Shown here piece after piece: positions 1 through 7,000 of a DNA stretch of 9,345 bases (positions are counted from its first letter, which is position 1; every line of letters starts with the position of its first letter). Under the pieces are notes generated by a model that did no database searches, was not told the DNA's origin, and worked only from the letters and a program-made list of their open reading frames with translations. The translations under genes were made by a program, and so were the position numbers. Source of the DNA: Bryobacteraceae bacterium (GTDB lineage: Bacteria; Acidobacteriota; Terriglobia; Bryobacterales; Bryobacteraceae); assembly GCA_030039005.1 (NCBI GenBank), contig JASHQT010000063.1, positions 1-9,345 on the forward strand, in the 5' to 3' direction.

Positions 1-157
1 GGCCGGTCAAGGCAGTCAAATCCTCGCCCGCAATGCGATACTGTTTGCCGATCCGGACTGCTTTCAAGCGCCCCTCGCGCACATATTGCCGCACGGTTTT
101 CACATGGAGGCCGAGTAGCTCGGCCACTTGGTCAACGGAATAGAGATCCTCGTTCAT
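1..157 (-). CDS. Excisionase-family (MerR-like HTH_17) DNA-binding protein, partial at left edge
   Basis: The visible 52 residues form a compact winged helix-turn-helix of the excisionase/HTH_17 family. An N-terminal 'YSVDQVAELLGL' helix pair is followed by a recognition helix ('HVKTVRQYVREG') and the wing 'RLKAVRIGKQYRIAGEDL'. The pattern of leucine, glycine and 'R-x-G-K/R-x-Y-R-I' is characteristic and supports DNA binding. The family includes phage excisionases and many small chromosomal regulators, so the fold does not give a target or role. The reading frame is open to base 1, so the C-terminus lies outside the window and length cannot be judged. The ATG at 157-155 is the first start in frame with the domain. 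The purine run (AGGGG) directly abuts it, which is too close for an ideal Shine-Dalgarno. The gene is transcribed away from the redox operon and could regulate it, but nothing in the sequence proves that. Confidence 0.85.
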   Translation of the reverse strand, partial: MNEDLYSVDQVAELLGLHVKTVRQYVREGRLKAVRIGKQYRIAGEDLTALTG

Positions 158-182
158 CCCCTAAACAGACATTATCATGCGT

Positions 183-209
183 AGTATAGAATTACAATAG
201 GGATGTCTA
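183..209 (-). promoter_or_regulatory. Candidate sigma70-type promoter for the HTH gene
   Basis: Read on the minus strand, TAGACA (209-204) lies 15 bases before TATACT (188-183). Both are good matches to -35 and -10 boxes, although the spacer is shorter than the usual 17. A start near 176 would give a leader of about 20 bases before the ATG at 157. This is inferred from sequence only. Confidence 0.3.
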
Positions 210-225
210 GGGAAGTTTCGTTCCC
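210..225. promoter_or_regulatory. 16-base inverted repeat in the divergent spacer, possible operator
   Basis: GGGAA (210-214) and TTCCC (221-225) are perfect reverse complements separated by six bases. The repeat sits just upstream of the TATACT box at 242-247, about where the -35 region of the rightward promoter would lie. It is also immediately upstream of the leftward promoter candidate. A regulator bound here could affect both directions. Its core resembles the GAAC-N4-GTTC LexA/DinR layout with one mismatch, but that may be chance for so short a match. Confidence 0.25.
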
Positions 226-241
226 GTGTCGACCTGAGGCG

Positions 242-247
242 TATACT
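242..247 (+). promoter_or_regulatory. Candidate -10 box for the redox operon
   Basis: TATACT on the plus strand is one base off the -10 consensus and lies 22 bases before the GTG start at 270. Transcription would begin near 254, leaving a very short leader that still contains GGAG at 255-258, 11 bases before the start codon. No convincing -35 box is seen 17 bases upstream. A TTGACA at 247-252 overlaps the box but would put its own -10 inside the gene start, so I do not use it. Confidence 0.3.
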
Positions 248-269
248 TGACAATGGAGCCGGCGCAAAC

Positions 270-1442
270 GTGGAACTCGCTCTTCTGATTGGAAGACTAC
301 TGCTCGCCGCCGTATTTCTGCTGGCCGGCGTCGCAAAGTATGCCGATCCCAAAGGAAGCACGAAAGCCTTCACCGAATTCGGCCTACCTCGCGCCCTGGC
401 GGCATTTGTCGCGATGATCCTTCCGGTGGTCGAGGCCGGAGTCGCCATCGCACTCGTTCCCGCGGCCTCCGCGTGGTATGGAGCCTGCGGCGCGCTCGCA
501 CTGCTCGCCATATTCATCCTGGGGATCGCGGTTGCCATGGTGCGTGGCCGCAAGCCGGATTGCCGCTGCTTCGGCCAGCTTCATTCGGCGCCGGTCGGCC
601 GGTCGACTTTGATCCGCAACGGCGTGCTGGTCGCGCTAGCGGGTTGGCTGGTGTGGAGGGGGCCGGCACACGTGGGTCCTTCGGCCTGGCAGCATATTCG
701 AGCCGCCGGTGAAGACGAGCAGCGGCTGTTTTTGGTCGCGGCTTTGATTTTGTGCTTCCTGTTCTGGCGCGCGTTGCGGCAGCGGGGTGGCGAGGAAGAA
801 AAGGCGGCCACGGTGGAAGGCTCGCTGTTCGATTGGGGCGACGAGGAAGATTCGCCAGACAGCGAGGCGCACGACGCTTCCACTCCAAAACCCGAGCCGC
901 GCCCGCGCGCGCCTGTTCCACAATCTCGGCCGCGCGATCCGGTGCTGCAGCAAATCATAGAGGCGGGAACCGGCTGGCCGGTGGGAACGCTGGCGCCGTC
1001 GTTCCGGCTCCCGGATCTGGAGGGACAGCCGCATTCCCTGCACTCGTTGCTTGAATCCAGCAAAGCTAATTTTCTGGTTTTTTCGAGCCCGCACTGCGAG
1101 TCCTGCCGCGCGCTTTGGCCGTATCTGGGCCGCTGGGCGCGCGAGTACGGTGGCGTGTTGAACCTGATGGTCGTCAGCCGCGGCGCGGAAACGGAAAAGC
1201 TTGCGAAACAAAACGGTATAGAAATGTCGCGAGTGTTGCTCCAACAGGAATTCGAAGTTTCCGACGCGTACGGCGCGATCTCGACGCCGGCCGCCGTGCT
1301 GGTGAGCGCCGATGGACGCATCCAAAGCCCGCTTGCGGTGGGCCGGGAGGAGATCCAAAAGTTGATCGTGAAATCGATTCCTGGAGCGCAACCGGCGGCG
1401 TCTTCCTGGTATGCTGATACATCCAAGGAGAAACACGCATGA
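270..1442 (+). CDS. MauE-like membrane protein fused to a C-terminal thioredoxin-fold (redoxin/TlpA-MauD-like) domain
   Basis: Residues 1-130 form a hydrophobic four-helix domain like MauE/DoxX. Helices are near 5-22, 42-65, 67-92 and 114-130, with a Cys-x-Cys-Phe-Gly motif (C98, C100) in the third loop, a position where MauE proteins carry conserved cysteines. A fifth hydrophobic segment (152-168) leads into an acidic, then proline-rich linker (about 172-222). Residues 237-370 are a thioredoxin fold opening with 'VGTLAPSFRLPDLEG', with active site C276-E-S-C279 and a 'TP' at 339-340 that fits the cis-proline. In methylamine-utilisation operons, MauE and MauD (separate proteins) help form disulfides in methylamine dehydrogenase. 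No dehydrogenase genes are visible here, so a general thiol-disulfide relay role is inferred. The GTG start has GGAG at 255-258, and no ATG or GTG lies in frame just upstream. The stop overlaps the next gene as ATGA. Positive charges flank the loops in a way that leaves the side of the redoxin domain uncertain. Confidence 0.85.
   Translation: MELALLIGRLLLAAVFLLAGVAKYADPKGSTKAFTEFGLPRALAAFVAMILPVVEAGVAIALVPAASAWYGACGALALLAIFILGIAVAMVRGRKPDCRCFGQLHSAPVGRSTLIRNGVLVALAGWLVWRGPAHVGPSAWQHIRAAGEDEQRLFLVAALILCFLFWRALRQRGGEEEKAATVEGSLFDWGDEEDSPDSEAHDASTPKPEPRPRAPVPQSRPRDPVLQQIIEAGTGWPVGTLAPSFRLPDLEGQPHSLHSLLESSKANFLVFSSPHCESCRALWPYLGRWAREYGGVLNLMVVSRGAETEKLAKQNGIEMSRVLLQQEFEVSDAYGAISTPAAVLVSADGRIQSPLAVGREEIQKLIVKSIPGAQPAASSWYADTSKEKHA
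1425..1430 (+). promoter_or_regulatory. Ribosome binding site of the PEBP gene, inside the upstream coding region
   Basis: AAGGAG lies 8 bases before the ATG at 1439 and is embedded in the last codons of the MauE-redoxin gene. Together with the 4-base ATGA overlap it indicates translational coupling of the two genes. Confidence 0.8.
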
Positions 1443-1999
1443 GAACACTCACTGTTGCAGTCACGTTCCTGGCGGCGGCCCTCGGTACGGGCTTCGCGCA
1501 GCAAAAGGGTCCCAGCGGACCCGGCTTGACTCTCACGTCGCCCGATTTTGAAGACGGCGGCGTCATTCCCAATCAATTTACGCAAGCCGTCCCGGACGCC
1601 AAGTCGCCGAAATTGGACTGGACGCACGTTCCGCCCGGCACCATGAGCTTCGCGATCATCCTCCACGATCCCGACGTTGCCATCCAGCGCAAGACCGGCG
1701 ACGTACTGCACTGGATGATTTTCAACATTCCGGGCACCGCGACCGGCCTTCCGGGCGGCGTGCCCGCGGAAGCCAAGCTCGAAGACGGCGCCATCAACGC
1801 AAAGAATCTGCGCGGCGGCGTGGGATACATGGGACCAGGCGCCGGAGCAGCGGGGCCCTATCACCACTACACGTTTGAGCTTTTCGCCCTCGACACCAAA
1901 CTCGACCTCGGACCCGATGCGACTCGCGACCAGGTTCTGGATGCCATGCAAGGACATATTCTTGCCAAGGCCGTGCTCGAAGGGCGGTTTCACCGGTAA
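1439..1999 (+). CDS. Exported YbhB/YbcL-family PEBP protein (Raf kinase inhibitor-like)
   Basis: The 186-residue product is a phosphatidylethanolamine-binding-protein fold of the bacterial YbhB/YbcL type. Family hallmarks are in order: 'SPDFEDGGVIP' (34-44), the 'DPD' ligand-pocket motif (77-79), 'HW' (91-92), the 'GYMGP' turn (129-133), then 'HHYTFELFALD' (142-152) and the C-terminal helix ending 'GRFHR'. Residues 1-20 form a signal peptide (basic start, hydrophobic core, cleavage likely after 'GFA'), so the protein is probably periplasmic, unlike cytoplasmic E. coli YbhB. Length after cleavage is normal for the family. The bacterial members have no settled biochemical role; anion or small-ligand binding at the conserved pocket is known structurally. 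The gene is coupled to the upstream membrane protein by an ATGA overlap and followed 14 bases later by the cytochrome gene, so one transcript is likely. Confidence 0.92.
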   Translation: MRTLTVAVTFLAAALGTGFAQQKGPSGPGLTLTSPDFEDGGVIPNQFTQAVPDAKSPKLDWTHVPPGTMSFAIILHDPDVAIQRKTGDVLHWMIFNIPGTATGLPGGVPAEAKLEDGAINAKNLRGGVGYMGPGAGAAGPYHHYTFELFALDTKLDLGPDATRDQVLDAMQGHILAKAVLEGRFHR

Positions 2000-2001
2000 T
2001 T

Positions 2002-2006
2002 GGGAG
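2002..2006 (+). promoter_or_regulatory. Ribosome binding site that supports a TTG start
   Basis: GGGAG lies 7 bases before TTG at 2014-2016. It selects this rare start over the in-frame ATG at 2050, which would remove most of the signal peptide. Confidence 0.7.
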
Positions 2007-2013
2007 TAACCGC

Positions 2014-2478
2014 TTGAAGCTGACAGCGTGCCTGATCCTTTGCGCGGGCATGCTGTCAGTCAAAACCCAGGCCAGCGATTTGCCGGATGGCAAGGGCAAG
2101 GACTTGATCCAGCGCGCCTGTATCGGCTGCCACAAAGCGGACGAGCTCACGGCTTATCGTTTTACGAAGGACGAATACCACGCCATCGTGCAGCGCATGG
2201 CCGAGCGGGGCGCGCAAGCCACGCCGGCGGAGCTCGATGCGATAGCCGATTATCTCTTCGCGCACTTCCCCAAAGTCGAAGACACCACCAAGGTCAACGT
2301 GAACAAAGCCACGGCCCAGGAGATCGCGGCGGGGCTCTCGCTCACCGAGGCGGAAGCCGAAGCCGTGGTGAAGTACCGCGATCGGCACGGCGATTATCAC
2401 GCCTGGGGCGATCTGCTGACCATCTACGGTGTGGACGGCAGGAAGATCGAGGCAGCGAAAGACAAGATGAGCTTTTAG
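2014..2478 (+). CDS. Exported cytochrome c domain fused to a ComEA-like helix-hairpin-helix domain
   Basis: The 154-residue product starts at TTG, chosen because of the GGGAG ahead of it and because it yields a complete signal peptide (1-20, cleavage likely after 'TQA'). Residues 28-87 are a small cytochrome c domain: 'CIGCH' (36-40) gives covalent haem attachment with H40 as axial ligand, and M62 is a candidate sixth ligand. The 'MAERGAQATPAELDAIADYL' stretch (62-81) is typical of the C-terminal half of such domains and resembles the haem domain of quinohemoprotein amine dehydrogenase alpha subunits. Residues 93-154 ('KVNVNKATAQEIAAGLSLTE' onward) match the helix-hairpin-helix repeat seen in ComEA and related exported proteins, where it can bind DNA or mediate contacts. 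Haem attachment implies a periplasmic location. The redox partner and the purpose of the helix-hairpin-helix are not evident. It is the last gene of the operon and its stop lies 7 bases from the stop of the convergent efflux operon. Confidence 0.88.
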   Translation: MKLTACLILCAGMLSVKTQASDLPDGKGKDLIQRACIGCHKADELTAYRFTKDEYHAIVQRMAERGAQATPAELDAIADYLFAHFPKVEDTTKVNVNKATAQEIAAGLSLTEAEAEAVVKYRDRHGDYHAWGDLLTIYGVDGRKIEAAKDKMSF

Positions 2479-2485
2479 CGATTGC

Positions 2486-3964
2486 CTAGTTGCGGGTGGC
2501 CTTGTCGCTCGCCGTCAGCGTACCGATGGGCGGCAACTGTGAAGAATCCCAACCGCCGCCCAGCGCCTGTACCAGCAGGACACTCGACACCATGCGGCGG
2601 ATCAGCAGATTCACCAGGGCCTCTTGTTCGGAAAACAAGACGGTCTGCTGGGTTTCCACTTGGAGGTAATTCGCGGTTCCGGCCTTGTACTGCGCCACGG
2701 TGATATCGAGGGCCTTTTGCGCGGCCGCGACGGTTTCAATGGTGGCTCCGGTTTCCTGCTGGAGGACTCGCAACGCCGCCAGCTCGTCTTCTACTTGCTG
2801 GAACGCGGCGAGCACGGTCTGCCGGTAACTGGCCATGCCGGCGTCGAAATTGGCTTTCGCGATATTCACCTGCGCGCGCCGCTTGCCGGCGTCGAACACC
2901 GTTTCTGAGAGAGCCGCCGTGCCGGTCCAATACCGTCCGGCCCACGTAAACAGGCTCGTGAACGCGGCGCTGGCGATGCCGGCTGCTCCGCTGAGATTGA
3001 GCGAGGGGTAATAGGCTGCGTCGGCGATCCCGACCTGTTCGTTGAGCGCGGCCATCTGGCGCTCGGCCGAGGCGATGTCCGGACGGCGCTCAAGCAGCGC
3101 GGACGGGAACGCTATCGGCACCGGCGGCGGCTCGCCCTTGAGCACAATCTGAGGGAGCGAGAATTCCGCGGGCGGCTTGCCGATCAGAATCGCGATGGCG
3201 TGCTCGTACTGCGCACGCGCCACGCCGAAGTCGATTAATTGTTCCTTGGCGGTATCCAACTGTGTTTCGGCTTGCGCGACGTCGGCGCCGGACGCCACGC
3301 CCGATTGATGGCGCGCCTCCGTCAGCTTCAGAAATCCGGCGTAGGAATCGACGGTGGATTGCAGCAGCGCGATGTCGCTGTCGGTGCCGTGCAGTTGAAA
3401 ATAATCCTGGGCCAAGTCCGACTGGTAGGTCAGCTTTATGTTCTCGAGCTGCGCTTCAGTGGCCTGCGCGGTTTCGGCATTGGCACGCAGGTTGCGGTGA
3501 ATGCTGCCCCACAAATCCACTTGATAGGACACGTCGGCGGGGATCTCATACGTCTGGAAGATTGCCTTTCCCCCCACGCCCGGAATAGCTCCGCCCTGTT
3601 GCACGCCGACTTCAGGCGCTCCGGTGACGGTCGGGTACAAGGCCGATCGCGCCACCTGCACGGAGGCGCGCGCGGAGCGGTACTGCGCCTCGGCCTGCAA
3701 GACGTTCTGGTTCGAAATACTCACCTGCTCTTCGAGCGTGTTCAGCGTGGGGTCGTTATAGACCTCCCACCACTTGCCTTTGAGCGCGGCATCGTTCGGC
3801 TGGGCTTCTTTCCAGCCGTCGGGCGGTTTTTCCTTGAACGCCTCGGGCACCGGGGCGGGAGGACGCCGGTAATTGGGACCCACCATGCAAGCGGTGGAAG
3901 CCAGGAGCGCGGCCGTCACAGCGCCCGCTAATGTCGATCTATTATTTTGATTCTTGATGCGCAT
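2486..3964 (-). CDS. RND efflux outer-membrane factor lipoprotein, NodT/OprM family (OpmB-like)
   Basis: The 492-residue product has the usual length of NodT-family outer-membrane channels, which trimerise with an RND pump and adaptor to expel drugs across the outer membrane. Residues 1-25 are a signal sequence and C26 is the predicted lipidated cysteine, followed by the family signature 'GPNYRRP' (29-35). The residues before the cysteine (S-T-A) are a weak lipobox, because the usual leucine at -3 is missing. The rest shows two outer-membrane-efflux repeats, alternating long alanine- and glutamine-rich helices with short strands. These include 'AYYPSLNLSG', 'ETVFDAGKRRAQV' and 'FQQVEDELAALRVL'. 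It follows mdtC by 117 bases, so it is probably the dedicated channel of this pump, as OpmB is for MuxABC. The ATG has only a poor purine run (AAAAG) directly before it and a GC-rich hairpin just upstream, so its translation may be modulated. Confidence 0.95.
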   Translation of the reverse strand: MRIKNQNNRSTLAGAVTAALLASTACMVGPNYRRPPAPVPEAFKEKPPDGWKEAQPNDAALKGKWWEVYNDPTLNTLEEQVSISNQNVLQAEAQYRSARASVQVARSALYPTVTGAPEVGVQQGGAIPGVGGKAIFQTYEIPADVSYQVDLWGSIHRNLRANAETAQATEAQLENIKLTYQSDLAQDYFQLHGTDSDIALLQSTVDSYAGFLKLTEARHQSGVASGADVAQAETQLDTAKEQLIDFGVARAQYEHAIAILIGKPPAEFSLPQIVLKGEPPPVPIAFPSALLERRPDIASAERQMAALNEQVGIADAAYYPSLNLSGAAGIASAAFTSLFTWAGRYWTGTAALSETVFDAGKRRAQVNIAKANFDAGMASYRQTVLAAFQQVEDELAALRVLQQETGATIETVAAAQKALDITVAQYKAGTANYLQVETQQTVLFSEQEALVNLLIRRMVSSVLLVQALGGGWDSSQLPPIGTLTASDKATRN

Positions 3965-3975
3965 CTTTTAAGAAA

Positions 3976-4016
3976 GCCGGCGGCGGGGCCTGAAACTACG
4001 CGAACAGCCCGCCGGC
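3976..4016 (-). promoter_or_regulatory. GC-rich hairpin in the leader of the outer-membrane factor gene, possible attenuator
   Basis: GCCGGCGG (3976-3983) and CCGCCGGC (4009-4016) are perfect 8-base complements around a 25-base loop. Read on the minus strand the stem is followed by TTTCTT, a short and interrupted U-run, and then by the ATG 11 bases later. It could act as a weak intrinsic terminator or as a structure that limits ribosome access. The long loop and poor U-run argue against strong termination. Confidence 0.3.
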
Positions 4017-4020
4017 AGGG

Positions 4021-4068
4021 TCACTCCAATTCCTTCAAGAACAATTTTCTCATGATCGCGCCGTGCAT
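4021..4068 (-). CDS. Possible 15-codon leader peptide ORF upstream of the outer-membrane factor
   Basis: An ATG at 4068-4066 opens a 15-codon frame (MHGAIMRKLFLKELE) ending in TGA at 4023-4021. A second in-frame ATG is at 4053. GAGG, overlapping the mdtC stop region, sits 11 bases before the first ATG. The stop lies 4 bases before the hairpin at 4016, so a ribosome finishing here would cover the hairpin's first arm. The arrangement resembles leader-peptide attenuation, but an ORF this short arises easily by chance and the peptide matches nothing I recognise. Confidence 0.2.
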   Translation of the reverse strand: MHGAIMRKLFLKELE

Positions 4069-4081
4069 TGTGGCGTCTACC

Positions 4082-7000
4082 TCATACTTCCGAGCCCATG
4101 GGCTCTTCGGGAATCGGCGTCCGGCGCCCGGCGCGCTGCCGTTCGCGCCATTGTTGCAGCCGGTCGAAGTACAGGTACACCACCGGCGTGGTGTACAGCG
4201 TCAGCATCTGGCTGAAAATCAGGCCGCCGATAATGGTGATGCCGAGCGGGCGTCTCAACTCGCTGCCGGTTCCGGTGCCCAGCGCCAGCGGCAACGCGCC
4301 CAGCAAGGCCGCCATGGTGGTCATCAGGATGGGCCGGAAGCGCAGCAGGCAGGCTTCGAAGATCGCGTCGTGCGAGCTCTTGCCCTCGTTGCGCTCGGCC
4401 GCGATCGCGAAGTCGATCATCAGGATGGCATTCTTTTTCACGATGCCAATCAATAAAATGATTGCGATAATCGCGATCACGCTCAACTCGGTATGGGTGA
4501 GTTCGAGAGCGAGCAACGCGCCTACTCCCGCCGAGGGCAGCGTCGAAAGAATTGTCACCGGATGGATGTAGCTTTCATACAGCATGCCCAGGACGATGTA
4601 GACCGCCGCGAGAGCCGTAGCGATCAAAAGGGGCTCGCTCCCTAGCGACTGCTGATACGCCTGCGCCGTGCCAGCGAACCCGGTCTGAATGGTCGAGGGA
4701 AGCCGGATCTTGGCGGCTGCGGCGTTGATGGCATTCACCGCCGTGCCTAGCGCGACCCCAGGGCGCAGGTTGAAGGACAACGTAATCGCCGGGAAGAGTC
4801 CCTGATGGTTCACCGAAAGCGGGGCGGTGGCGGTTTCGGTTTTCGCGATCGCGCTGAGCGGAACTTCCGACCCGTTGGGGGCCGTAACATACACCTGGTG
4901 GAGCGTATTGGGGTTCTGCCAGTACTCGGGCGCCGCTTCCATCACCACGTGATATTGGTTCAAAGACGTATACATGGTGGATACTTGTTCCTGGCCGAAC
5001 GCATCGTACAGCACGGCGTCGATCAGTTGCGGCGAGATATTGAAGCGCGCGGCGGTCTTGCGGTCATAATCCACCATGGCCTGCAAACCGCGATCCTGCT
5101 GATCGCTGTTGGTGTCCGTGATTATGCGCAATGTCTTCAGCTCGTCCAGCATCTTGGGCGCGTAGGTGGTCAGATCGGCCAGGTTGTCGCCGCGCATCGT
5201 GTATTGATACTGCGCGTTGCTTTGCCGGCCGCCCACACGCAAATCCTGCGACGCTTGTAGATACAGCGTCGCCCCGGGCACCCGCGCGAGCTGCGGCCGC
5301 AAGCGCTCGATAATCTCGTCGGCGTCGATTTTGCGTTCACTGAGCGGCTTCAGAGAAATGAACATCCGCGCGGTGTTTGTGGTGGTGCCTCCACCTCCGC
5401 CCGAAAAAGCGTTTACCGTGTCGACGGCCGGGTCTGCCTTGATGATGTCGACCATTTGCCGCAGGATCTTGTCCATGGTTTGGAACGAGGTGTCCTGATC
5501 GGCCTGAATTTGCCCGTTCAGCCGGCCGGTGTCCTGCTGCGGAAAGAATCCCTTGGGTACCTGGATGTACAGGAAGATGGTCAGGGCTACGGTGGCCAGC
5601 AGGCTCATCAATGTGATGGCCCGGTGCCGTAACACGACGGAGAGCGTCCGGCCGTAAAGATTCACCACCGCGGCGAAGAAATCTTCCCCCTTCCGATACA
5701 TGCGGCCGTGCTGCTGATTCTCCCGCAAAAGATGCGCGCACATCATGGGCGTGGTGGTGAGCGAGACCACCATGGACACCAGGATGGCCACCGACAACGT
5801 GATGGAAAACTCGCGGAACAGCCGGCCCACGACGCCGCCCATCATCAGGAGGGGAATAAACACGGCAATGAGGGAAAAGCTGATGGTGAGGACCGTGTAT
5901 CCGATTTCCTGTGCGCCCTTGAGCGCGGCCTGGAACGGATGCATGCCGTGTTCGATGTAGCGCGTGATATTTTCGATGACCACGATGGCGTCGTCCACCA
6001 CAAAGCCGGTGGAAATGGTCAGCGCCATCAGCGACAAATTGTCGATGCTGAAGCCGGCCAGGTACATGACGCCGAATGTTCCGATAAGCGAGACCGGTAC
6101 GGCGACGCTGGGAATCAGCGTGGTGCGGGGATTTCGCAGAAACGCGAACACCACCAGGATCACCAGGCAAATCGAAATCAGCAGCGTAATTTCGACGTCG
6201 TGCACTGATGCGCGGATGGTGATGGTCTGATCCATGGCGACGCGCATGTTGACCTGCCGCGGGAGGGCGGCGGCCAGTTGCGGAAGTACCTCGCGGATAC
6301 GATCCACGGTATCGATGATGTTGGCGCCCGGCTGCCGGAACACGATCACCAGCACGGAGGGCTTGCCGTTGGCGTAGCCGGCGTTGCGCAGGTCCTCCAC
6401 CGAATCCACCGCGCGGCCGACATCGGAGAGACGCACCGGGTTGCCGTTGCGATAGGCGATCACCAGCGGTGCGTAATCGGCGGCATGGAAAATCTGGTCG
6501 TTGGCGCTGACTTCATAACGCTGCTTGCCGTCCTGAAACTCGCCCTTGGGCGTGTTGGCGTTGGATGCGGCGAGCGCCGAACGCACCTCCTCAAACCCGA
6601 TCCCGTATTTGTTCAACTGCGGCGGATTGAGCTCGATACGCACGCCCGGCAGGGCGCTTCCTCCCACCACCACCTGTCCGACACCACTTACTTGCGACAG
6701 CTTCTGACCCATGATGCTGGAGGCGGAGTCATACATTTGGCCTTTGGACAGCCGGTCGGAAGTGAGTGCCAGCAGCAAAATCGGCGAGTCGGAGGGGTTG
6801 TATTTGCGGTAGCTTGGATTGGCCGGCAGATTGGTGGGCAAATATCCGCGGGCCGCGTTGATGGCCGCCTCCACGTCGCGCGCCGCGGCGTCGATGTTGC
6901 GGTTGAGATCGAACTGCAGCGTGATGCTGGTGGCGCCGAGTGTGCTCGTGGATGTCATCTCGGTCACTGCGGCGATATGCCCTAACTGCCGCTCGAGCGG

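Noticed and set aside
1..157. Excisionase-like gene as evidence for an integrated phage or mobile element
   Set aside because: No integrase, attachment-site repeat or phage gene is visible, and this fold is common among ordinary chromosomal regulators.
253..288. A 10-11 codon ORF from ATG 253 overlapping the GTG start of the MauE-redoxin gene
   Set aside because: The likely transcription start near 254 would exclude its ATG, no ribosome binding site precedes it, and its length is expected by chance.
581..1993. A 470-codon open frame on the minus strand across the MauE-redoxin and PEBP genes
   Set aside because: It is antisense to two genes with clear domains, has low-complexity Arg/Ser/Gly-rich content, no recognisable fold, and exists because high GC makes stops rare in the opposing frame.
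3239..3931. A 230-codon plus-strand open frame inside the outer-membrane factor gene
   Set aside because: It is a complement-strand shadow of a well-conserved gene, with Arg/Gly/His-rich content and no domain.
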